A DNA stretch of 64,000 bases from Haliotis asinina (taxonomy: Eukaryota; Mollusca; Gastropoda; Lepetellida; Haliotidae). Below are positions 7,669-16,000 of this stretch, in pieces. The stretch is taken from contig NC_090285.1 in assembly GCF_037392515.1 (NCBI RefSeq), forward strand, positions 1,491,501 to 1,555,500. The letters are read 5' to 3'. The notes under the pieces are model-generated. The model saw only the letters and a program-made list of their open reading frames with translations. It made no database searches and was not told where the DNA came from. Position 1 is the stretch's first letter; each line of letters begins with the position of its first letter. A program made the translations under genes and the position numbers.

Positions 7669-8806
7669 GTCCCAAAGTTACCCCACCAATCACTAAGGCT
7701 GTTTTATTATCAATATGCTGTTGATAGGTGGTGGAAACCCCCGGGGGTACCTCCACATGAATTTTAGGCTCCGGAGGTGGCGCCACTATACCCTTTTCAC
7801 GTGGTTGGGTGTGTGGGATATGTGGGGTGTTAATATCGGGGTTGATACCCAACTTTTGGTCCGCCGTGGCTATGACTATTTTGTTGTTATAACCCACCAC
7901 TTTTTTTATTCTCAGTTGCATATCACTCGGAGCCATGTATAACCCCACGCCGAACACGTAATTGACTTTCGATCTGGCGTATTCTAACACGTTTTGGTAA
8001 CGGTCGATGGCCCTCGGGAGATCAACTGGAGAATTGATAGCATCCTCAACGTTGGAAACGAATTGTGTCTGAGCGTCGTAAGCAGTTCCCTTACCGAGGA
8101 TGTTAGAACGCGTCATCGACTGCGCACCCAACAGCGCCCACACGTACGTTCGAATCGAGTCGTTCAAGCGTATTGTACCAGCACGAGTGAATCCTTTCGA
8201 TGTTTTTGAGATCATTTTAGTCCAGGCTGTGGCTGCATCAGGACTGGTTTGCTTTATACAGCTGACATGGATCTTTTCATTCGTTGTGGGGCCTGTAAAT
8301 GTATGCCGGTTTGGGTTGTATGAACCATCTTTAGAACCGGCATAATATTTTCCGGACCTGTAGAAGTATACGAGAACTATACCGAGACCATGGTTCACAC
8401 CAGGAAGGCGAAAGTCTTTATTCGTTGGAATCTCAAACTCCCCACAAATACGTTCATAAGCGCGTCTATCATAGGGGTTATTCGTCATACTCCACGCTTT
8501 ATCTTGGGGAAGAGGAGCACTTATTTCCTTCAATATTCGTCTCGTTTGATAATAAATATGAAACAAAATAACCGCCTTACTCAGTTCGTCTATACCATAG
8601 TCTGGTTTCACACCCGACCCTGTCGTCGCACACCACACAGCAAAGTTTAGTTGGTTCTGCCAAAACTGCATTGGGTTTTGATTCCAGTTTACCACCGCCT
8701 GCGCGTTATTAACGGACACGACATACTTTTCAAAGATATCAATAAAGGTTGTTTTAAACCCCGTACCATCTGCATTCACCACGATTTTCAAGTGTGCTAA
8801 ATCCAT
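7646..8806 (-). CDS. Conserved unknown protein with C-terminal membrane anchor (386 aa)
   Basis: The ATG at 8804-8806 sits next to an A/T-only divergent promoter. The main body (about 1-320) is mixed alpha/beta with many aromatic residues; it includes G-L-Y-M-A-P-S-D-M and a preceding helical block with Y-Q-N-V-L-E-Y-A-R-S-K-V. A proline-rich linker (about 325-360) includes residues encoded by a CCCCCGGGGGTACC palindrome. A hydrophobic helix at about 368-384 ends the protein. Minor capsid or vertex component is possible from context, but no fold is recognised. Confidence 0.7.
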   Translation of the reverse strand: MDLAHLKIVVNADGTGFKTTFIDIFEKYVVSVNNAQAVVNWNQNPMQFWQNQLNFAVWCATTGSGVKPDYGIDELSKAVILFHIYYQTRRILKEISAPLPQDKAWSMTNNPYDRRAYERICGEFEIPTNKDFRLPGVNHGLGIVLVYFYRSGKYYAGSKDGSYNPNRHTFTGPTTNEKIHVSCIKQTSPDAATAWTKMISKTSKGFTRAGTIRLNDSIRTYVWALLGAQSMTRSNILGKGTAYDAQTQFVSNVEDAINSPVDLPRAIDRYQNVLEYARSKVNYVFGVGLYMAPSDMQLRIKKVVGYNNKIVIATADQKLGINPDINTPHIPHTQPREKGIVAPPPEPKIHVEVPPGVSTTYQQHIDNKTALVIGGVTLGLIWLKIS

Positions 8807-8835
8807 ATTATAATTTATAATTCATATATTATAAT
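8807..8835. promoter_or_regulatory. Divergent A/T-rich promoter between 8806 and 8836 genes
   Basis: A 29-bp gap between two start codons, nearly all A/T, with repeated ATTATAAT and TTATAATT boxes on both strands. Same arrangement as at 6466-6498. Confidence 0.55.
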
Positions 8836-9489
8836 ATGTACATAACACTTCCAGGAATAACGAGCGGTGAGGCCGTTCAGCTGACGCACGCGATCGATAA
8901 CACGTCAGGTCAACTCGAAGTCGCACTCTGCGATATCACCTACCTACCACAATGGACTAACATTAATATCAGCAACAATAAGCTGTTCGTCAGTGGAACT
9001 CGCAGCCAGATAACTGACGGCTACTACAGCGTGTGCTCTCTAAACGACGAGGTCTTCAAACCCCTGGGAGCCGAACTCAAGATGAACGACTCAAACGGTA
9101 CAGTGGTGTTAATAAACAACGGAAGAACCTCCTTGAGGCTCGGCCGACCATTAGCGAGGATACTCGGTATGTCTCCTGACGAGATAAAACCAACAACAAC
9201 CGTCACAGGCACGAAGTTACCCGACCTAGTACCGTACCGAGAGCTGTACATTCATCTCGGTCAGGTGAGCACAACGTATAACATTCAAGGAGGCCACCCT
9301 TCCACTATATTGAGAGCAGTGCCGGTGAAAACTGAGAAATTCAACGACGGTAGAACCGAGTCGTTTTCACCACGGCAGTATAAGAGATTAACCCAGGGCA
9401 ACATACCTGAGCTGACAATATCGGTGTTAGATATAAATCATAATCCTGTAAATATAGGATACCTCAGCTTAACGCTTCACGTAACATGA
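8836..9489 (+). CDS. Probable penton-like minor capsid protein (217 aa)
   Basis: Beta-rich protein with no membrane segment. The C-terminal half carries Y-R-E-L-Y-I-H-L-G-Q and R-Q-Y-K-R-L-T, and ends with an L-T-I-S-V-L-D ... L-S-L-T-L-H-V pair of strands. That ending, and the size, resemble single jelly-roll penton proteins of Polintons and adintoviruses, which form the capsid vertices. Assignment by resemblance only. Its TGA stop overlaps the ATG of the next gene (ATGA), which places it in one transcription unit with the fibre-like genes. Confidence 0.6.
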   Translation: MYITLPGITSGEAVQLTHAIDNTSGQLEVALCDITYLPQWTNINISNNKLFVSGTRSQITDGYYSVCSLNDEVFKPLGAELKMNDSNGTVVLINNGRTSLRLGRPLARILGMSPDEIKPTTTVTGTKLPDLVPYRELYIHLGQVSTTYNIQGGHPSTILRAVPVKTEKFNDGRTESFSPRQYKRLTQGNIPELTISVLDINHNPVNIGYLSLTLHVT

Positions 9490-10397
9490 CCAGCGCACAA
9501 GGGCCCGGAGTGAAAAAATGCGTCAATATCGGGATCTCCGACCTCGGAGACACACGCGGTTTCGACGCTCCCGGAGTAGATGGTAAATCGTACGCCTTGC
9601 AACTGAAAAACAACATTTACAAACGCGTTGAAATCCCCTCCGGTGGAGCCCTAAGTGATATGATAGATACCACAGGAGCAACAGCCAACACTAAGTACGC
9701 CCTCGTCAACACCGGTGATGACAACTGGAGAATATACCCATCATTCGGAGGTAAACTGTTCGACTTAGGCGATGTTGAGAGCACTACCGTCGTCAAAAAC
9801 AAACCATATATGCTCGTCTTCACCGAAGATGACAAGTGGGTGTTGTTACCCGATAACAAATGGTTTCTCAATATTAGACTCGTCTCCCCTTACGTGTTCA
9901 CGGATAACAAAGACAACCACCTAAACAAAGTCGTGAACAATGGAACCCTGCTCGTGGCTTACATCCCAACTCAGAGACGTAGCATAGTCGTCAGCCCAGT
10001 CAACACTATAGCAGCCCACATGCTATCAAGTAAACCGGCCATGCAAAACGTGAAATTGCAGTTGGTGTCTGAATTCGAAGGCGTGGTTAAGATACTAGAG
10101 AGTCTACCGGCAAACTCAACACTGTTCATCAAAGTCTACCTAGGGGAACCATCGGGGAATGATGTCGAGATCGTGAAGGGGATCAAACTCGGGTGGGTGA
10201 AACGACACCAGTTTCAAGTTTGCAACGTTTACGTGCGGGTGGGTGTCGACTCCAAGACCAGTCTGCAGGGGGTCAACGTGATCGTAGAAAACAAGATATC
10301 ACTAATCAATATCTTCCTGCCTGACAACATACACTTCATGGGTATAAAGTTAACCCCTGAATTATTATCAGAAAACCAGTTGGAAATTATATCATAA
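9486..10397 (+). CDS. Fibre-like protein with N-terminal beta repeats (303 aa)
   Basis: Starts in an ATGA overlap with the penton-like gene. Residues about 19-27 read D-L-G-D-T-R-G-F-D, followed by three similar units about 35-40 residues apart (Y-A-L-Q-L-K-N-N-I-Y-K-R-V, Y-A-L-V-N-T-G-D-D-N-W-R, Y-M-L-V-F-T-E-D-D-K-W-V). The pattern Y-x-L then an N/D turn then W or Y recalls small beta modules of phage tail fibres. The rest is beta-rich without known motifs. It shares its N-terminal module with the next gene. An attachment or vertex-spike role is inference from position after the penton-like gene and from the repeats. Confidence 0.65.
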   Translation: MTSAQGPGVKKCVNIGISDLGDTRGFDAPGVDGKSYALQLKNNIYKRVEIPSGGALSDMIDTTGATANTKYALVNTGDDNWRIYPSFGGKLFDLGDVESTTVVKNKPYMLVFTEDDKWVLLPDNKWFLNIRLVSPYVFTDNKDNHLNKVVNNGTLLVAYIPTQRRSIVVSPVNTIAAHMLSSKPAMQNVKLQLVSEFEGVVKILESLPANSTLFIKVYLGEPSGNDVEIVKGIKLGWVKRHQFQVCNVYVRVGVDSKTSLQGVNVIVENKISLINIFLPDNIHFMGIKLTPELLSENQLEIIS

Positions 10398-10407
10398 TAG
10401 TATAATA

Positions 10408-11085
10408 ATGACTAATCATCATCCCAACACTACACTTAACGACCTGGGAGATACGGAGGGATTCGATCAGCCTGGTGAGGAAGATGAATTATACATCCTA
10501 CACTTCAAAGACAACGTGTACAAACGGGTGTCGTTACCAGATTTTAAAAAACCTAAATGGCTGATCAACTTAACACCCACCTCACCTAATATGATATTAG
10601 ATAATGGGTATATCTCTAAGATTAGGAACAACGGTATCTGGCCCGGGGATTTCATTCCGGAGAATACATTAGTAAACACAGAATCTAGTAGTTACGAAAA
10701 AAATGGTTTAGGAGTTTATAGAGACAATAAATTAAAATTTAGCAGTGATCTTGATAGAATATCTTCCCCTTCCACCCTCATTATAGAAGTCTTCTTTACG
10801 TCTTTCTTTAGAACCCCCCCAATATCACAACAAATTTTACCCGGGTTGTTAATACACTGGGATAAAGAACACATACACCGATATTGCCGTATTGTTATAC
10901 AATGGGGTACCACGGGTCTTATAAACCGCTTAATAAACCTCAATGGGGTTTCTATTACAACAGGAAATTTTATTGGCCTCTCACCTATTACCCTGACTAG
11001 TAATCTAGAACTTGTAGACTTCAAGTTCATTGATAGACTTTTAATTGAAGCCCAATTAAAAAATCTTTCAAAATATATATTATAG
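10408..11085 (+). CDS. Second fibre-like protein, paralogous N-terminus (225 aa)
   Basis: Ten nucleotides after the previous gene. Its residues about 12-42 repeat the previous protein's N-terminal module (L-G-D-T-E-G-F-D-Q-P-G, then Y-I-L-H-F-K-D-N-V-Y-K-R-V), while the remainder is different and more A/T-rich in sequence. The two genes look like a duplication in which the anchor was kept and the distal part diverged or was swapped. The same anchor with different heads is typical of attachment proteins; this is inference. Confidence 0.65.
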   Translation: MTNHHPNTTLNDLGDTEGFDQPGEEDELYILHFKDNVYKRVSLPDFKKPKWLINLTPTSPNMILDNGYISKIRNNGIWPGDFIPENTLVNTESSSYEKNGLGVYRDNKLKFSSDLDRISSPSTLIIEVFFTSFFRTPPISQQILPGLLIHWDKEHIHRYCRIVIQWGTTGLINRLINLNGVSITTGNFIGLSPITLTSNLELVDFKFIDRLLIEAQLKNLSKYIL

Positions 11086-11086
11086 G

Positions 11087-11704
11087 ATGGGTCTGTACCC
11101 AGTCGTAGAGGAAGTAGCGAAGACGTTGGAAACCGTAGATGGGTTCCGTTTGAGGCAGTTATGTGATGTGAAACGTCAACTAGAACAAGACCGTGACACG
11201 CGGAAAGCATTATGTAAAAAATATAATAGAGCTTTCAATATCGTGGACGGGGCTGACACTACCCTTATGGCAACCAGCATGGGACTAGGGGCGGCAGGCG
11301 TTGGGTTGTTAACCACCATCGTGGCTGCACCTATAGTGCTAGGTATTGAAATAACGGCTGGGGTGACAGGGTTGGTAGGGTTAGCGCTTAAGTTAGTATC
11401 ACGCAGACTTAATCGTAAGGTATTGAAACACGACGAGATCAGGGTTCTGGCCGAAGCAAAACTCAACACAGTGAGTGAGCGAATTTCCACGGCACTCTCT
11501 GACAGTAAGATCTCAGAAGAGGAGTTTAGTTCAATCCTCTCTGAACTCACAAAATATAACGGAATGAAACAAGATATTCGGGCCAAGTCTCGTAAGTCTG
11601 CTATCAGCGAGGACGAGAAAAAAAAGTACATAGCACAGGGAATACAAAAAGCCCAGCAAGCCTTTATTATGAACACCAAAGAGATCGTAGGCGGTTCACA
11701 TTAA
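11087..11704 (+). CDS. Membrane protein with hydrophobic core and coiled-coil flanks (205 aa)
   Basis: One nucleotide after the stop of the previous gene. Residues 1-55 are helical and charged. Residues about 57-100 form a long glycine/alanine-rich hydrophobic hairpin (G-L-G-A-A-G-V-G-L-L, then V-T-G-L-V-G-L-A-L). The remainder is charged helix with I-S-E-E-E-F-S-S-I-L-S-E-L and a lysine-rich end. It is the last frame before the non-coding right end. Conserved unknown in this element family; a membrane-remodelling or virion membrane role is a guess. Confidence 0.65.
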   Translation: MGLYPVVEEVAKTLETVDGFRLRQLCDVKRQLEQDRDTRKALCKKYNRAFNIVDGADTTLMATSMGLGAAGVGLLTTIVAAPIVLGIEITAGVTGLVGLALKLVSRRLNRKVLKHDEIRVLAEAKLNTVSERISTALSDSKISEEEFSSILSELTKYNGMKQDIRAKSRKSAISEDEKKKYIAQGIQKAQQAFIMNTKEIVGGSH

Positions 11705-11967
11705 ACTGTTTCATCGATATAAACATAACATAACCGTAAGCGAGCCACCGATCCTATATGGTCGGTCAAAACTTACAACAAATTATTGATCGTACCGTAC
11801 GGCACAGTGTTACCGCCTGCCAAGTCACGGTAAACGTGATGGCGTGGCTTTGTAGTAGGGGCAATAATAGCAAGAGCTAATAGTCCCACCAAAGCCTCAT
11901 TTAGTAAATGAGGCTTTTTAGAGGGGTTTTTGAAAAGTGTTTTCGGACTATCATTCTCTATACTACT
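11705..11967. other. Non-coding, hairpin-rich right end of the element
   Basis: No frame of note. Several local inverted repeats occur in order: GTAAG/CTTAC around ACCGATC/GGTCGGT (11,736-11,776), CGCC/GGCG around TCACG/CGTGA (about 11,813-11,844), GGCTTTG with CAAAGCC (11,846-11,896), and a long palindrome at 11,891-11,917. The GGCTTTG pairing and the last palindrome compete for the same AAAGCC. This could be a structured RNA, a transcription end or an element terminus. Confidence 0.5.
11891..11917 (+). terminator. 13-bp perfect stem with T-run
   Basis: AAAGCCTCATTTA, a single central G, then its exact complement, followed by more T residues. It looks like a bacterial intrinsic terminator but sits at the 3' end of a eukaryotic viral gene cluster. 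The palindrome is certain; the function is not. Confidence 0.45.
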
Positions 11968-13052
11968 GAACGACCTCCAGACCTACATGTGTAGTTGACA
12001 GACTGACCTCCAGACCTACATGTCTAGTTGACAGACTTACCTGCAGACCTACATGTATAGTTGACAGACTGACCTCCAGACCTACATGTGTAGTTGACAG
12101 ACTGACCTCCAGACCTACATGTCTAGTTGACAGACTGACCTACAGACCTACATGTGTAGTTGACAGACTAACCTCCAGACTTACATATCTAGTTGACAGA
12201 CTGACCTCCAGACCTACATGTGTGGTTGACAGACTTACCTGCAGACCTACGTGTGTAGTTGACAGACTGACCTGCAGACCTACATGTGTAGTTGACAGAC
12301 TTACCTCCAGACCTACATGTCTAGTTGACAGACTGACCTCCAGACCTACATGTGTAGTTGACAGACTGACCTCCAGACCTACATGTCTAGTTGACAGACT
12401 GACCTGCAGAACCTACATGTCTAGTTGACAGACTTACCTACAGACCTATATGTCTAGTTGACAGACTGACCTCCAGATCTACATGTGTAGTTGACAGACT
12501 AACCTCCAGACTTACATGTCTAGTTGACAGACTGACCTCCAGACCTACATGTGTAGTTGACAGACTGACCTCCAGACCTACATGTGTAGTTGACAGACTG
12601 ACCTGCAGACCTACATGTATAGTTGACAGACTGACCTCCAGACCTACATGTGTAGTTGACAGACTGACCTCCAGACCTACATGTCTAGTTGACAGACTGA
12701 CTTGCAGACCTACATGTGTAGTTGACAGACTGACCTCCAGACCTACATGTCTAGTTGACAGAACGACCTCCAGACCTATATGTCTAGTTGACAGACTGAC
12801 CTGCAGAACCTACATGTCTAGTTGACAGACTGACTTGCAGACCTACATGTGTAGTTGACAGACTGACCTCCAGACCTACATGTGTAGTTGACAGACTGAC
12901 CTCCAGACCTACATGTCTAGTTGACAGACTGACCTCCAGACCTACATGTCTAGTTGACAGACTGACCTCCAGACCTATATGTGTAGTTGACAGACTGACC
13001 TGCAGACCTACATGTGTAGTTGACACACAGGCCTGCTGACCTACATGTGAGG
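11968..13052. repeat. 33-bp minisatellite, about 32 copies
   Basis: Unit of the form GACCTCCAGACCTACATGTG followed by TAGTTGACAGACT, with variants at a few positions (CTCC/CTGC, GTGTAG/GTCTAG). It fills the space between the viral element and the last visible TUBGCP2 exon. Open frames within it are repeat translations. Confidence 0.95.
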
Positions 13053-13085
13053 AGACGATCACAGCAATCAGTGTAACAAACTAAC

Positions 13086-16000
13086 CTTGGTAGCGGCCTT
13101 CTTCTTCTGGGATTCCTCCCTCCTCTCGCTGCTAGTGGCCTGGAGAGTAGCCTGGGTCAGCCGGTCAACCTCACTCTCTACAGACGTGCTCTGATTCAGC
13201 CGCTGCAGACATAACATTAAACGACAAGATAAATACTACAATACACCATGGAAATGATATGAGCTGATATTTTTCAGTTTTAACAGCAAGCCCCTGCAGG
13301 TCATCAGACTGTGGTACTCACCTGTATAAAGTTGGAGAAGGTGACACACACCATCATCAGTTTGTGGACAATCTTCAGCAGGTCGGGGTTAGTCAGCATG
13401 CAGTCCTTCAGACAGTTGTTGAGGAAATCTGTGTGGTATGCCAACACATCATCCACATTCGACACCTGCAACAATCACAACCCTTGCCAGGTTCTTCCAA
13501 GGCTTGTTGAAAGATGGAGGTTAGAATTACCTTCCTTTTGAAAACAGACTTAAAGATATCAGTCATCAGGATTAACAGTCTGAGTGTCCACTATAATCAA
13601 TACATGTTCGTCGACATGAACATTACTGAGGACCTCCCCTACCTGGACTCATTACTGACAGATCTTGCTCACAATACAGAGTAGGGAATTAGGATTCATT
13701 TGCTTTAGATTACTTCATCAACATATAGCACATGATAAAGGGGCTGTGATATTTTACCGATGGTGATATCAAATCAGCCCACAGGGTCAACACCTGAACC
13801 ACATGGGTTACCTTTCTTTATGCCATCATACAACATTTTCTGACAAGTTCCTTCACACTCACAGTCTCCATGTTGTGGCCGAAGATGTGCCAGTTGGGTT
13901 CCACCACCTCAAACATCATGTAGTATTCGAAATTTTGGACAAAATTCAGCATTCGCTGTCGGAGAGCGAAAGCGGAGGAGTACCAGCGAGACCACTGTAA
14001 GGAGGAGCTCTTGGCCGACTTGTTGCCGATCCACACACTGCAACAAAGAACAAGGTAAATACAGATGAGAACATTAATATACGTGACAAGAGAGGAAAAT
14101 GAGCAGGGTGATGGGGGAATAGGTGCCTATGAAACATTTAATGCCCTAGCACAATCAGATCAGCAGAAAATCAGCAGAAAATTCTGATGCCTGCATACAT
14201 AGAGCTGGGGGAACTCTTGACTGACTTCTTACAATAAAAACGTAAACTGATTCTCACTACAAGGAACAAACAAGTGGCAACATATAATACCAATACCATG
14301 TCTTTTGAAGTATTCTGAACCCATCAAGGACATTGAGTATCAGACTCCACAAGCATGTGACAGCAGATCAAATATCACATCAGGTTTGTGACGACCTGAC
14401 AGCCAGCTTGTACACACACTATGTCTTTCACAGAACAAAGACAGCCAGCTTGTACACACACCGTGTGTTTCACAGAATAATGACAGGCCAGCTTGAACAC
14501 ACACTATGTGTTTCACAGAATAATGACAGGCCAGCTTGTACACACACCGTGTGTTTCAAAGAACAATGACAGGCAAGCTTGTACACAAATCGTGTGCTTC
14601 ACAGAATAATGACAGCCAGCTTGTACACACACTATGTCTTTCACAGAATAATGACAGGCCAGCTTGTACACACACCGTGTGTTTCACAGAACAATGACAG
14701 GCCAGCTTGAACACACACCGTGTGTTTCACAGAATAATGACAGGCAAGCTTGTACACAAATCGTGTGTTTCACAGAATAATGACAGCCAGCTTGTACACA
14801 CACTATGTCTTTCACAGAACAATGACAGCCAGCTTGTACACACACTGTGTGTTTCACAGAATAATGACAGGCCAGCTTGAACACAAACCGTGTGTTTCAC
14901 AGAATAATGACAGGCCAGCTTGTACACACACCATGTGTTTCACAGAATAATGACAGGCCAGCTTGTACACACACTATGTGTTTCACAGAACAATGACAGG
15001 CCAGCTTGTACACACACTTTGTGTTTCACAGAACAATGACAGGCCAGCTTGTACACACACTTTGTGTTTCACAGAACAATGACAGGCCAGCTTGGTAGCT
15101 AGAGCTGACTGAATGAAATATAGTTGCATTAATTTTATAATGGTCATCTCTCGTTATGACCAAAGATAACATTCTGCCTTATGCATTAGGGGAAACAGTT
15201 ACATCAGATATTTTGTTTGAATTTAGAAATGTCTGACCTATGAATTAAAAGAAGCTTTAGAATATATTGTGATTATGTACGTCGTAATGAAAGATAACAA
15301 AGATTCCTGTTTGGGAGGCGCTAAGCAAAGGCATCAGGAACAGACCAGACCATCTCAGTGTTTGACAAAGTACGTGCTGTCACAAAGGCTGTGTGTCCTG
15401 AACACGTGGTCCACAAACTGACTATTGCTGGTACTTGATATGGGATGAAAGATGTGACTGTGTGAATACTGCTGGGTTACATGGGACTATGCAATGGCTT
15501 ACAATTGTGTAGGGTGTTTGGTATGACGTAACAGACATAGCACGGGAACTCGGATAATTATACAGATACATAAACAGTTTCAAGCAGGATATGTAAACAA
15601 AATATGTGTCTTTACTAAACATTAGAAACATTAGGACTATGTATTGGCAACAAAACTGTATTGCAATACCTTTAGTATTTGACAGTGAATGGCACTTATT
15701 GAGCATGTCAATCCCACTTTCTACAGTGTAAGTCCCTAAACATACATGTTATTGTTCTGCTAACAACAATCTAAAAATTAGGTTGCATAATCATCGATAC
15801 TATTTTCCTTTCCATACAATTTACAGAGTTGCAGTACACAGTTTTGTCACTGAATTAACATCTGCTGTGAATAAAAGTATGTCTAGATTGTATTATAAAA
15901 AATTAAAATTATCCCCCAAACTTCATATACATGTATGTTCCTTACCCAATACAAGAATTCTCAGATAAAAATATTGCAACATGTATCGTTTAAAAAGCAT

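Larger units (their letters stand above)
1..11967. mobile_element. Endogenous Polinton/adintovirus-like element, right-hand part
   Basis: A 11.7 kb block of tightly packed intronless reading frames: family B polymerase, A32/FtsK-type ATPase, hexon-like capsid protein, probable penton-like protein, two fibre-like proteins and small membrane proteins. Gene order on minus is 6465 to 1 and on plus 6499-7668 and 8836-11704, with one minus gene (7646-8806) between. The polymerase plus double-jelly-roll capsid plus ATPase set is that of Polintons/Mavericks and adintoviruses. No frame is broken, which suggests recent integration. No retroviral-type integrase or adenain-like protease is seen in this part, and the left end is outside the window, so terminal repeats and target-site duplication cannot be tested. 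The right limit is inferred from the start of a host-like minisatellite at about 11,968. Confidence 0.85.

Noticed and set aside
11736-11776. Possible tRNA or hammerhead ribozyme
   Set aside because: No T-loop GTTCGAATC-like word, no CTGATGA...GAAA core; only simple stems.
12222-13062. Frames made of V-D-R-L-T-C-R-P-T or V-G-L-E-V-S-L-S-T-T-H repeats
   Set aside because: Translations of the 33-bp minisatellite (11 codons per unit), on both strands.
14340-14950. Cysteine-rich repeat frames (C-V-Q-A-G-L-S-L-F-C-E-T-H)
   Set aside because: Translations of the 43-bp minisatellite.
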